Shown here in pieces: positions 44,380-52,740 of a stretch of 64,000 nt of DNA; positions within the stretch are counted from its first letter, which is position 1, and each line of letters opens with the position of its first letter. Location: positions 372,001-436,000 of the forward strand of contig NZ_SZVP01000001.1 of the NCBI RefSeq assembly GCF_005885605.1. The letters run 5' to 3'. The position numbers and the translations under genes were made by a program. The stretch comes from Colwellia ponticola. GTDB lineage: Bacteria; Pseudomonadota; Gammaproteobacteria; Enterobacterales; Alteromonadaceae. The notes beneath the pieces were generated by a model that was given only the letters and a program-made list of their open reading frames with translations, was not told where the DNA came from and searched no databases.

Positions 44380-44808
44380 TTAAAGCTCCAAAAGTTGTGG
44401 TTGTTGTGCTGTATGTGCATGCTCAGCGCCTGCATATACTTTTAATTTGCGGAACATTTCACGACCTAAAGGACCTTTAGGTAACATGCCTTTCACTGCA
44501 AATTCAAGAACGCGTGTAGGGGCTTTTTCAATTAACTGTTCAAAGCTAATTTGCTTAAGTCCACCAGGGAATTCAGTATGCGAGTAGTAAATTTTACCTT
44601 TCGCTTTGTTACCTGTTACACGTACTTTTTCAGCGTTAATAACAACGATATAATCGCCAGTATCTACGTGAGGTGTATATTCTGCTTTATGCTTACCGCG
44701 TAAACGGCTTGCAATTTCAGTAGCGATACGACCTAAAGTTTTATCTTCGGCGTCCACTAAGAACCATTCGCGTTGAACGCTTGCTGGTTTTGCTACAAAA
44801 GTTTTCAT
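44380..44808 (-). CDS. rplM: 50S ribosomal protein L13
   Basis: L13 is an early-assembly protein of the 50S subunit. The start is ATG 44808 ([20 protein letters not shown]), which gives 142 residues like E. coli; an upstream GTG- or ATG-led extension to 44820 adds four residues without homology. Conserved parts are [38 protein letters not shown] and [19 protein letters not shown]. It is the first gene of rplM-rpsI, with a long leader. Confidence 0.98.
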   Translation of the reverse strand: MKTFVAKPASVQREWFLVDAEDKTLGRIATEIASRLRGKHKAEYTPHVDTGDYIVVINAEKVRVTGNKAKGKIYYSHTEFPGGLKQISFEQLIEKAPTRVLEFAVKGMLPKGPLGREMFRKLKVYAGAEHAHTAQQPQLLEL

Positions 44809-45075
44809 TAAAAAACCCAATTTTAAATATGTTACTTAAATGACAAGATAAAAATAATTTTTTACTTGTCGGTTAAATGGACTACGCCATTGCCCCTTCG
44901 AGCATCGAGCCCAGCGCCACTACTTTGTAGGAAGCTTATTACTAGCGTAGGAACTAAAAAACTTAACTCTATCTAACTAAAGATATCACTAAGCTATTAA
45001 TGGCATTCTTAATCTAATAATAAAAGAGCCCCCTCAAAACAATAGGCATTTGTAACGTAGGGAGCGCGGATTATA
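44809..45075 (-). promoter_or_regulatory. rplM promoter and long 5' leader
   Basis: On the minus strand a perfect -10 TATAAT lies at 45070-45075, with a poor -35 (TGATTT, 16 bases away). Initiation near 45063 would give a leader of about 255 nt before the rplM ATG. The leader has a hairpin GACAAG.../CTTGTC at 44842-44870 and a GC-rich stretch at 44885-44930, unusual in this AT-rich DNA. Ribosomal protein L13 controls its own operon in E. coli, so a translational control site is plausible here. Confidence 0.5.
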
Positions 45076-45467
45076 CAGAAAGTATAAAAAGAAATCACGC
45101 TTATTATTTAATAAAGCGTAAATAAAAAATAAAGATAAAATCAGTGTTTTTAATAACGAGGACATTAATAAATGCTAGTCGATGTAAAGAACCTTAAATA
45201 CTATTATCTATTAACAACTATTGTAGGTCTGCGCTGCAGTCGTCAAAGCAGAAAAGCAAAAAATAGCGGCAACTATACTTACTTAACGCAAAGCTAATAA
45301 AGCAAAGAAAAGTTAAGCTTTAGTTAATCGTAAACTAGACGCATAATCGTTCACTAACCAAGCAAAACAACAACAAAAATAATTATAAAAAAATCTCTAC
45401 AAAATTTTACATTTCCACTATTTTAACGCACTATGAAGTTAGCCCCCGTAAAAAATGGAAATACATT
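45076..45467. other. Region upstream of pilA
   Basis: An AT-rich gap that carries the pilA promoter. No convincing sigma-54 site (TGGCAC-N5-TTGCA) was seen. A 41-codon frame at 45172-45297, with GAGGA nine bases before its ATG, is too short and unsupported to call a gene. Confidence 0.45.
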
Positions 45468-45902
45468 ATGAAAAATTTACAACAAATGAAAAAACGCGCA
45501 CAAAAAGGTTTTACCCTGATTGAGTTAATGATCGTAGTAGCCATTATCGGTATTTTGGCCGCGGTAGCATTACCTGCTTATCAGACTTATACTAAAAAAG
45601 CAGAGTTTTCAGAAGCCGTTTTAGCCGCAACACCCTATAAGAGTGCATTTGAGGTAGCGGCACAATCAGGACGTTTAACTGCCCTGACTGATGCTAACGC
45701 TGGTACTAATGGTATCCCTGCTGCCGCAAGTGCGAATGGAAAGATAACTTCTGTAACGGTAGTAGATGGTGTCATTACAGTGCTAAGTACAATAACAGAT
45801 TCTGCTGGTACTGCTGTTAACTTTACACTTACCCCTAATGGAGTTACTGCACCAATACAATGGACGAGAGGCGGTACTTGCATAGCAGAAGGTATTTGTT
45901 AG
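45468..45902 (+). CDS. pilA: Type IV major pilin PilA
   Basis: The major subunit of type IV pili, used in twitching, attachment and DNA uptake. The 144-residue prepilin has a 14-residue leader ending KG, cut by PilD before F15 of [20 protein letters not shown], with the essential Glu at mature position 5. The globular part is beta-rich, and the C-terminal [10 protein letters not shown] carries the disulphide loop (a short D-region, 4 residues between cysteines). TGGAAA lies upstream of the ATG; the ATG at 45486 would give a shorter leader. It is alone in its transcript, with a terminator 42 bases after the stop, and pilB follows. Confidence 0.95.
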   Translation: MKNLQQMKKRAQKGFTLIELMIVVAIIGILAAVALPAYQTYTKKAEFSEAVLAATPYKSAFEVAAQSGRLTALTDANAGTNGIPAAASANGKITSVTVVDGVITVLSTITDSAGTAVNFTLTPNGVTAPIQWTRGGTCIAEGIC

Positions 45903-45943
45903 GATATTAACCAAACGAGTATTGATATACCTACTTGATATCC

Positions 45944-45966
45944 AAAGCTCCCTCGGGAGCTTTTTT
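45944..45966 (+). terminator. Rho-independent terminator of pilA
   Basis: Stem AAGCTCCC / GGGAGCTT with a TC loop, followed by T6. This is a strong terminator, allowing pilA to be expressed far more than pilBCD. Confidence 0.92.
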
Positions 45967-46142
45967 ATTAGCTAATAAACCATAAGTTAGCTCGTATACA
46001 CTTAAGCTAACCGCTCACTATACCTACTCTAACAGCCCACTGCATCAACTTAGCTTATAAATCTCTTTGTGCTTTTATCGCATTATAAGTTACACTCAAT
46101 AGATATCACTATATCAATATTTCCAAAAGGTTACCCTCCATT

Positions 46143-47843
46143 ATGAAAGGCAGTCATCAGCAATCGAGCGTGTTAGCTGCACTATCTAAACAGGGGCTAA
46201 TTTCTGCCGACGCGATAGCTGATATTTGTGCTGATTTTGTTGGTCAGAACATACCTTTTATTCGTTTTCTTATTGAAAAAAAAGAGATAGATAGTATAAG
46301 TATTGCCAAAGTACTGTCTAAAAGTTTTGGTTACCCTCAAATTGAATTATCTACCTTTGATACCAGTCTTATTCCTGATGGTATTCGCAACGAAAAGCTC
46401 ATCACCAAACATAACGCGCTACCATTATATCTACGTGGCAAAGTACTGTTTGTTGCCATGTCTGACCCTACTAATTTAGACGCTTTAGAAGAAATTCAAT
46501 TTAATACTGGCTACAGCGCTGAAGTAGTGTTGTGTGATGAAACCAGTTTACAAGCCTGTATAGAAAAAGTGTTAGAAGACGATAGCGATGCGCTTGATAT
46601 AAGTGACATGGATGCCAATGAATTAGCGGGTATCGATGTTGAAGAGAATAAGAAAGAAGACGACAGTGATAATGGTGAAGATGACGCGCCGATTGTGGTT
46701 TTTATTAATAAAATATTACTCGATGCTATAAAGAAAGGTGCTTCTGATCTTCATTTTGAGCCTTATGAAAACTCATTTCGCATCCGCTTTCGAATTGATG
46801 GCATTTTATCTGAAATAGCTAGACCCCCAGTCAGTTTGGCATCAAGAATGGCGGCTCGTTTAAAAGTAATGTCAAGATTAGATATTGCCGAGCGTCGAGT
46901 ACCACAAGATGGGCGCATAAAGTTAGCCTTGTCTAAGAAAAAATCTATCGATTTTCGTGTGAGTACTTTACCGACTATGTGGGGTGAAAAAGTAGTCATG
47001 CGAATTCTTGACTCTTCAAGCGCTATGCTGGGTATTGAAATGCTAGGTTATGAACCTGAGCAAAAGCAGATTTATACCGACGCCTTAGAAAAGCCTCAGG
47101 GAATGATTTTAGTAACGGGCCCCACAGGTTCAGGTAAAACGGTCTCTTTATATACCGGCCTTAATATTCTTAACACCCAAGAGCGTAATATCTCCACGGC
47201 AGAAGATCCCGTTGAAATTAATCTCGAAGGTATTAACCAAGTGCAGATTAACACCCGTGCAGGCTTAACTTTTCCTAGTGCATTGCGCTCTTTTTTACGT
47301 CAAGACCCTGATATTATTATGGTCGGTGAAATACGGGATTTAGAAACCGCTGAAATAGCCATTAAAGCCGCGCAGACTGGTCACTTAGTGTTATCAACAT
47401 TGCATACTAATTCAGCGGCAGAAACGCTAACTCGCTTACTTAACATGGGCGTTCCTTCTTATAATGTCGCTAGTTCAATTTCTGTTATTATTGCCCAGCG
47501 CCTTGCTCGGCGACTGTGTAGTCAATGTAAAGAACCAGAAAAACTATCCCAGATACAGTTAGCCGAACAAGGTTTTCCTGCTGATAAGTTAGCCGATATT
47601 AAACTATTTAAACCCGTCGGCTGTAGCTACTGCACTGGCGGTTATAAAGGTCGTGTCGGTATTTATGAAGTCATTAAAATTAGCCCCGCTATTGCTGCTA
47701 TTATTATGGAAGGAGGTAACTCCCTTGATATTGCAAAACAATGCCAAATTGAGGGGTATAACAACTTACGCCAGTCAGGATTAATTAAAGCGATGAACGG
47801 TTTAACAAGCTTAGCCGAAATTAACCGCGTAACAAGCACTTAA
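46143..47843 (+). CDS. pilB: Type IV pilus assembly ATPase PilB
   Basis: The hexameric ATPase that powers pilus extension. Of its 566 residues, the N-terminal third is the PilB/GspE N domain. The ATPase core has Walker [11 protein letters not shown] (near residue 326), the Asp box [19 protein letters not shown], Walker [19 protein letters not shown] and the His box [14 protein letters not shown] tetracysteine zinc site follows (C-SQC ... C-SYC). The acidic linker (about residues 140-180) is long. The next gene, pilC, begins 28 bases after its stop. Confidence 0.96.
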   Translation: MKGSHQQSSVLAALSKQGLISADAIADICADFVGQNIPFIRFLIEKKEIDSISIAKVLSKSFGYPQIELSTFDTSLIPDGIRNEKLITKHNALPLYLRGKVLFVAMSDPTNLDALEEIQFNTGYSAEVVLCDETSLQACIEKVLEDDSDALDISDMDANELAGIDVEENKKEDDSDNGEDDAPIVVFINKILLDAIKKGASDLHFEPYENSFRIRFRIDGILSEIARPPVSLASRMAARLKVMSRLDIAERRVPQDGRIKLALSKKKSIDFRVSTLPTMWGEKVVMRILDSSSAMLGIEMLGYEPEQKQIYTDALEKPQGMILVTGPTGSGKTVSLYTGLNILNTQERNISTAEDPVEINLEGINQVQINTRAGLTFPSALRSFLRQDPDIIMVGEIRDLETAEIAIKAAQTGHLVLSTLHTNSAAETLTRLLNMGVPSYNVASSISVIIAQRLARRLCSQCKEPEKLSQIQLAEQGFPADKLADIKLFKPVGCSYCTGGYKGRVGIYEVIKISPAIAAIIMEGGNSLDIAKQCQIEGYNNLRQSGLIKAMNGLTSLAEINRVTST

Positions 47844-47871
47844 ATATAAGAATAATGGATCGGGGTTAACG

Positions 47872-49122
47872 ATGGCGATTACGACAAAAAATAAGTCCGC
47901 TAAAGCAAAGGTTAAAGTACAAGATATTTTTGTCTGGCAAGGAGTTAATCGAAAAGGTAAAAAAGTGAACGGTGAGCTGCCTGCTTTTAGTATCATAGAG
48001 CTTAAAAGCCAACTACGTAAGCAAGGCATAACCCCTAGTAGAGTAAAGAAAAAGCCCAAAGCTTTATTTGGTTTAGGTGGCGATAAACCGATAACGCCAG
48101 CTCATATTGCCAGTATTACTCGGCAAATAGCCACCATGTTAGGTGCTGGCGTACCTTTAGTACAAACCATTCAAATGATTGGCTCTGGTCATGATAACGG
48201 TAAAATGCGCAAACTGCTGGGTGATATTGCCACCAAACTTTCATCAGGTATTCCTTTATCTGACTGTTTACGTGATCATCCGCTGTATTTTGACGATCTT
48301 TATTGTGATTTAGTCGCCTCAGGCGAGCAATCAGGCGCTTTAGAAACCATTTATGGTCGTATTGCAACCTATAAAGAAAAAGCCGAAGCATTAAAAAGTA
48401 AAATAAAAAAAGCGTTAACCTATCCTATTGCCGTATTGGTTATTGCGTTTATTGTTACCTCTATTTTATTAATTTTTGTCGTGCCTGTTTTTCAAGAAAT
48501 TTTTGCTGGCTTTGGTGCGGAATTACCGGCATTTACCTTAATGGTCATCGCTATCTCTGAGTTTATGCAGGCTTATTGGTATCTAGGCCTTGCCGGTATT
48601 TTTATTAGTAGTTACTTATTTAAACGTGCTCATAGAAATAGTCAAAAATTACGTGATAGTGTCGATAAAAACATTCTCAAGCTACCCGTTATTGGTGATT
48701 TACTAGAAAAAGCTGCTGTTGCTCGCTATGCTCGCACCTTATCAACGACTTTTGCTGCTGGTGTACCGCTTATTGATGCGTTAGGATCTGCTGCCGGTGC
48801 TTCTGGTAATGCGGTATTTCGCGATGCCATACTCGATGTAAGAGCAGAGGTATCCTCTGGTATGCAAATGAACTTAGCCATGAGAAACTGTAAAATATTT
48901 CCTGATATGGTGATTCAAATGGTTGCTATTGGGGAAGAGTCTGGCGCAGTTGACGATATGCTATCTAAAGTCGCTAATGTCTATGAACAGCAAGTAGATG
49001 ATGCCGTTGACGGTTTGACGGCTTTGTTAGAGCCAATGATTATGGCCGTACTGGGCGTAGTCATTGGTGGTTTAATTATTGCTATGTATTTACCTATTTT
49101 TGAAATTGGTAAAATTGTTTAG
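47872..49122 (+). CDS. pilC: Type IV pilus inner membrane platform protein PilC
   Basis: PilC is the inner-membrane platform on which PilB acts. The 416-residue protein has two GspF-type domains (about 80-200 and 280-400), the first beginning ITRQIATMLGAGVPLVQTI and the second ARYARTLSTTFAAGVPLIDAL. Three hydrophobic membrane segments lie around 178-200, 230-250 and 380-400. The cytoplasmic N-terminal arm is basic (GVNRKGKKVNGELPA). Codon use and spacing (28 bases after pilB, 23 before pilD) fit an operon. Confidence 0.95.
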   Translation: MAITTKNKSAKAKVKVQDIFVWQGVNRKGKKVNGELPAFSIIELKSQLRKQGITPSRVKKKPKALFGLGGDKPITPAHIASITRQIATMLGAGVPLVQTIQMIGSGHDNGKMRKLLGDIATKLSSGIPLSDCLRDHPLYFDDLYCDLVASGEQSGALETIYGRIATYKEKAEALKSKIKKALTYPIAVLVIAFIVTSILLIFVVPVFQEIFAGFGAELPAFTLMVIAISEFMQAYWYLGLAGIFISSYLFKRAHRNSQKLRDSVDKNILKLPVIGDLLEKAAVARYARTLSTTFAAGVPLIDALGSAAGASGNAVFRDAILDVRAEVSSGMQMNLAMRNCKIFPDMVIQMVAIGEESGAVDDMLSKVANVYEQQVDDAVDGLTALLEPMIMAVLGVVIGGLIIAMYLPIFEIGKIV

Positions 49123-49145
49123 CGACTATTACCTCATATTTATTC

Positions 49146-50069
49146 ATGGAATCCACTTTGTTATACAATAATTTTTACGCTTTTATCGACAATTTACACC
49201 TGCTATTTAGCCAATTACCTTGGTTGTTTTATCTCATGGTTGGCTTACTCTCTTTAGTTATCGGTAGTTTTCTTAACGTGGTTATTTATCGTACGCCAAA
49301 AATGATGCAATACGCTTGGTATCATGACTGTCGTGAATATCTTGCTGATGAAGTAGTTGATGTTAAGGCAAAAGATCTGCCAAAAGTGACTTTATCAACA
49401 CCCGCATCTACCTGCCCTCATTGCCAGCATAAAATTCGCTTTTATGAAAATATTCCGCTATTAAGTTGGTTAATGTTAAAAGGAAAATGTAGCCAATGCC
49501 GCAATAACATTTCCGCTCGTTATCCGTTAGTCGAACTGTCTACCTTAGTACTAAGTCTTATTATTGCGCAACATTTTGGCGTTAGCTTAACAACGTGCTG
49601 GGGGTTACTACTCACTTGGTCTTTAATCGCATTAACCATGATTGATTTTGATCATATGTTATTGCCCGACCAAATAACCCTGCCTTTGTTATGGTTAGGC
49701 TTGCTAATAAATATCAATGGTACTTTTGCTTCGTTAACCGATGCGGTGATTGGCGCAGCTATTGGCTACATGAGTTTATTTACTATTTTTTGGTTGTTTA
49801 AATTATTAACCGGTAAAGAAGGCATGGGTTTTGGTGATTTTAAATTATTTGCCGTATTTGGTGCTTGGCTTGGTTGGCAGTTATTACCACTACTTATTTT
49901 AATGGCCTCAGTAGTCGGCGCTATTGTCGGTATTGCCTTAATGTTATTTAAAAACCATCAACGAGAGCAAGGGATCCCCTTTGGTCCATATTTAGCGGTA
50001 GCCGGTTGGGTTGCGCTATTATGGGGTGATGTTATTTGGTCGTGGTACTTACAAAAATTTATAAGTTAA
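49146..50069 (+). CDS. pilD: Prepilin leader peptidase / N-methyltransferase PilD
   Basis: PilD cleaves and N-methylates PilA and other type IV-like pilins. The 307-residue membrane protein has about eight hydrophobic segments. The cytoplasmic loop carries two CXXC pairs (CPHC and CSQC), as in bifunctional members. The catalytic aspartates are in MIDFDHMLLPD and in GMGFGDFKLFAVFGAWLGW (GxGD). The first segment has SFLNVVIYRTPK. It lies between pilC and coaE, as usual in gammaproteobacteria. Confidence 0.96.
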   Translation: MESTLLYNNFYAFIDNLHLLFSQLPWLFYLMVGLLSLVIGSFLNVVIYRTPKMMQYAWYHDCREYLADEVVDVKAKDLPKVTLSTPASTCPHCQHKIRFYENIPLLSWLMLKGKCSQCRNNISARYPLVELSTLVLSLIIAQHFGVSLTTCWGLLLTWSLIALTMIDFDHMLLPDQITLPLLWLGLLININGTFASLTDAVIGAAIGYMSLFTIFWLFKLLTGKEGMGFGDFKLFAVFGAWLGWQLLPLLILMASVVGAIVGIALMLFKNHQREQGIPFGPYLAVAGWVALLWGDVIWSWYLQKFIS

Positions 50070-50079
50070 TTGATATATT

Positions 50080-50688
50080 ATGTCTACACTCATTATTGGA
50101 CTTACCGGTGGCATCGGTAGCGGTAAAACAACCGTTACCGATTGTTTTAAACAATTAGGCATCGACATTATTGATGCTGATATTATCGCTAGAGAAGTCG
50201 TTGCCATTAATAGTCCCGCATTAAAAGCTATTGCTAAGCACTTTGGTGATGACTATATACTGGCCGATGGTCAGCTTAACAGAGTGTTATTACGCTCTCG
50301 AATATTTGCTCATGAAGCTGACAAACATTGGCTAAATAACCTTTTACATCCGTTAATACACGATGAACTTGCTCGTCAAACGGCTCAGGCGAGCAGTGCG
50401 TATTGTATATTAGTGGCGCCCTTACTTATTGAGAACAATCTTCTTGTTTTAGTCGATCGTGTTTTAGTTATTGATGTGAGTGAAGCCACGCAAATAGCAA
50501 GGACGATACAAAGAGATAATACTTCATTAGCGCAAGTAGAAGCCATTTTAGCCAGTCAAATAACACGAACTGAACGCTTAGCAGTCGCTGACGATATCAT
50601 TAATAACGACAACATTAGCTTAGCCGCCGTTGAAGACTTGGTATTATTACTTGATAAAAAGTATTTAACCTTGACAAAAGTGGTTTAA
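50080..50688 (+). CDS. coaE: Dephospho-CoA kinase
   Basis: CoaE phosphorylates dephospho-CoA, the last step of coenzyme A synthesis. The 202-residue protein starts with the P-loop GLTGGIGSGKTTV and DIIDADIIAREVV, followed by the conserved HPLIHDEL and VAPLLIENN substrate-site segments. Length matches E. coli (206). It is 10 bases after the pilD stop, so it is co-transcribed. Confidence 0.96.
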   Translation: MSTLIIGLTGGIGSGKTTVTDCFKQLGIDIIDADIIAREVVAINSPALKAIAKHFGDDYILADGQLNRVLLRSRIFAHEADKHWLNNLLHPLIHDELARQTAQASSAYCILVAPLLIENNLLVLVDRVLVIDVSEATQIARTIQRDNTSLAQVEAILASQITRTERLAVADDIINNDNISLAAVEDLVLLLDKKYLTLTKVV

Positions 50689-50766
50689 AAACAAACAATA
50701 GGGGGATTCATTAATGACACATTATTATTTATCTCCCTTCTTTGTTAACAGGTTACCCAGCGTTGT

Positions 50767-51519
50767 ATGTCTACAGTACTATATGAACACCCGCTTAATG
50801 AGCGCATACGAAGTTATTTAAAGCTTGAGCAACTCTTCGCTCAGGCCTATTCATGTATCAATAACGACTTAGCGATAAAAGTCAGTCACCCGATATTCTT
50901 TAATGCACTTTTTTCTATTTTAGACACCTTAGAGCGCAACGATATACGTGGCGAGTTAATAAAAGATTTAGAGAAGTTAGAACAAAATCTTGTTGTTTGG
51001 TCAAAAGTGCCTGATGTAGACACCACCGCCTTAACTGAAAACTTAACAGAAACCGTTAAACTCATTGCCCACCTTAGAGTATCTCGACCTACTTGGTGGC
51101 AGTTAAAAGAAGATAAACTGCTGACTTGTTTAAGACAACGCTTTGCTATACAAGGAGGTAGTTCAAGCTTTGATTTACCACAACTGCATTTTTGGCTGCA
51201 CCAAGATGAAAGGCAAATCAAAGGTGAACTTAAACAATGGCTAAGCTTATTAATCGATATATCATCAGCACTTGCTATTATCCTCAAGTTTATTCGATTA
51301 CGTGCAGAGTTTGAGTCGATAGAAGCAGATAGTGGTTTTTATCAAGATAACGGCGAAGGTTTGTTATTATTACGGATAAAATTAGCGCATGACGCCAGTT
51401 ATTACCCGACCGTCAGCGGTAATAAGTTTCGTTATTCCATTCGTTTTATGCTGCCTTGCCAACACACCGGCAGACGTTATGCTAACCAAGCGACAGCCTT
51501 TGAGCTAGCGCGCTGCTAA
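50767..51519 (+). CDS. zapD: Cell division protein ZapD
   Basis: ZapD cross-links FtsZ protofilaments at midcell. The 250-residue protein starts with VLYEHPLNERIRSYLKLEQLF, the invariant family opening. It continues with an alpha-helical N-terminal half, a beta domain around residues 180-240 and the conserved LPCQHTGRRY region with basic residues thought to bind the FtsZ tail. E. coli ZapD is 247 residues. Position between coaE and yacG is conserved. Confidence 0.94.
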   Translation: MSTVLYEHPLNERIRSYLKLEQLFAQAYSCINNDLAIKVSHPIFFNALFSILDTLERNDIRGELIKDLEKLEQNLVVWSKVPDVDTTALTENLTETVKLIAHLRVSRPTWWQLKEDKLLTCLRQRFAIQGGSSSFDLPQLHFWLHQDERQIKGELKQWLSLLIDISSALAIILKFIRLRAEFESIEADSGFYQDNGEGLLLLRIKLAHDASYYPTVSGNKFRYSIRFMLPCQHTGRRYANQATAFELARC

Positions 51520-51550
51520 CGTTTTACTCATCAGCGATACTAAGCTTATG

Positions 51551-51823
51551 ACTAATACCATTCTGCATAAAGAAGTGTTCACTTAGAATGGCATGGACGA
51601 CAGTAGAACAAATAAAATTTATGCCGATATAGTTACCCTACATCAAGTAAATTTTATGACGTTATCATGGTGTCCATGCATTCCCAAAGGGCCATTTTTA
51701 AAGGCTTATATGCATCGTTATTGATTTTGACAAGGGAACAACCCTTGCCTACAATCAATGCCTTGCCTCTAAGCCTTTAAATTCTGGCTAAGAGATCACT
51801 TTCTTATGCAGATTGGTATAACT
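51551..51823. mobile_element. MITE-like element with 36-bp terminal inverted repeats and two internal hairpins
   Basis: The ends 51551-51586 and 51788-51823 are inverted repeats, identical at 29 of 36 positions without gaps (ends ATACCATTCTGCATAA and TTATGCAGATTGGTAT). Between them lie hairpin 1 (51586-51683, outer arms GAATGGCATGGAC / GTCCATGCATTC, inner TAAAATTTA) and hairpin 2 (51691-51788, GCCATTTTTAAAGGCTTA, tip CAAGGG-AACAA-CCCTTG). Together the strand can fold as a three-way junction. There is no coding frame. It fills the zapD-yacG gap. The 54-bp palindrome at 5277 shares the terminal sequence. Confidence 0.75.
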
Positions 51824-51905
51824 ATTCCATCCCCCACACTTTCCTGTATAATTGCTAAAAAATATCGCTTCAATCCCTTTAACTTTTTTTAAGAAATATA
51901 CTACC

Positions 51906-52142
51906 ATGACTTTAAAAGTGGCTTGTCCTCAATGTAAAGAAACTGTTTTATGGCAAGAAAGCAGCGAGTTCCGTCCCTTTTGTAGTAAACGCTGCCAATT
52001 AATTGACCTAGGTGAATGGGCTGATGAGGGTCATAAAATCAGTGAAAACATTCAGGTTGATACTGCCTTATCAGAAGAAATGCTTGATGCGATGGAAGAC
52101 GAGTTTTTACTTAATAATAAGTTTTTCGTTGAACCTGAATAA
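51906..52142 (+). CDS. yacG: DNA gyrase inhibitor YacG (zinc protein)
   Basis: YacG is a small zinc protein that binds GyrB and inhibits DNA gyrase in E. coli. From ATG 51906 it has 78 residues; the open frame extends 18 codons upstream without homology. The zinc ligands are C7, C10, C26 and C30 (CPQC ... FCSKRC), and [10 protein letters not shown] follows. The C-terminal part is acidic. It comes after zapD, separated by the repeat element, and converges with mutT. Confidence 0.92.
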   Translation: MTLKVACPQCKETVLWQESSEFRPFCSKRCQLIDLGEWADEGHKISENIQVDTALSEEMLDAMEDEFLLNNKFFVEPE

Positions 52143-52172
52143 AGCTAATAGCTTTATTGTGCTAACAGCTTA

Positions 52173-52622
52173 TCACTGAGTTTCTAAAAGCTTGTCAATG
52201 ATTGCTTTATTGGCCGCTGGAAAATCTAATGTTTCAAATTCATTTAACCGATACCAGCCCTCTCCTTGACCTTCTTGGGCACTAGGCTCACCAAGGAAGT
52301 TATCGACAATAAATACATCTAAACAAACACGCTTAGCCGCTCCTTTACTCTCCTGAACATTGTTACTAACTACTTTTCCGGGGTAAGTATGCTCAATTTT
52401 AATCAGCGGCTGACAAGATAAGATATCAATCGCTACTTCTTCTTTAAGCTCTCTAGCAAGCGCCTGAGCAACGGTTTCATTTGCTTCCACTTTACCGCCA
52501 GGAAATTCCCACTTCCCCCCTTGATGAGCCTGTGCCAAGCGCTTAGTTAAGAAGTATTCTGCACTCCCTTCTTCACTAACTCTGCTAATAACACCTACGG
52601 CAACATGTACTGTTTTTTGCAT
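52173..52622 (-). CDS. mutT: 8-oxo-dGTP diphosphatase MutT (Nudix)
   Basis: MutT removes 8-oxo-dGTP from the nucleotide pool. The 149-residue Nudix protein has the box from G43 to I65 (GKVEANE ... RELKEEVAI), in the order of the family. The glycine normally next to last is Ala64; the metal-binding glutamates E58, E61 and E62 are present. The N-terminus VHVAVGVISR and TKRLAQAHQGGKWEFPGGK match MutT. It is convergent to yacG and on the strand of secA, in the usual secA-mutT order. Confidence 0.93.
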   Translation of the reverse strand: MQKTVHVAVGVISRVSEEGSAEYFLTKRLAQAHQGGKWEFPGGKVEANETVAQALARELKEEVAIDILSCQPLIKIEHTYPGKVVSNNVQESKGAAKRVCLDVFIVDNFLGEPSAQEGQGEGWYRLNEFETLDFPAANKAIIDKLLETQ

Positions 52623-52668
52623 AATATTTTTACCTACGTTTCTAGCGGTCTCTAAGTTATAAAATAAA

Positions 52669-52692
52669 AATGCCAGTCATGAGACTGGCATT
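52669..52692 (-). terminator. Terminator of secA
   Basis: Perfect 10-bp stem AATGCCAGTC / GACTGGCATT with an ATGA loop, followed on the minus strand by T-rich sequence. It is 49 bases downstream of the secA stop and upstream of mutT. Confidence 0.85.
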
Positions 52693-52740
52693 AATTCATT
52701 AATACGAATACGTTAATGACTCGGTTTAGGCATTAGCTGA

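Noticed and set aside
45172-45297. A 41-codon frame with GAGGA before its ATG, upstream of pilA
   Set aside because: Short, no recognised family, codon choice not distinctive. Not enough support for a gene.
45433-45471. A 12-codon frame whose TGA overlaps the pilA ATG
   Set aside because: It would be a coupled leader peptide, but it has no ribosome binding site and no conserved feature. A chance overlap is more likely.
52138-52158. Hairpin AATAAAGC / GCTTTATT overlapping the yacG stop
   Set aside because: The stem is short and AT-rich, with no T-run on either strand.
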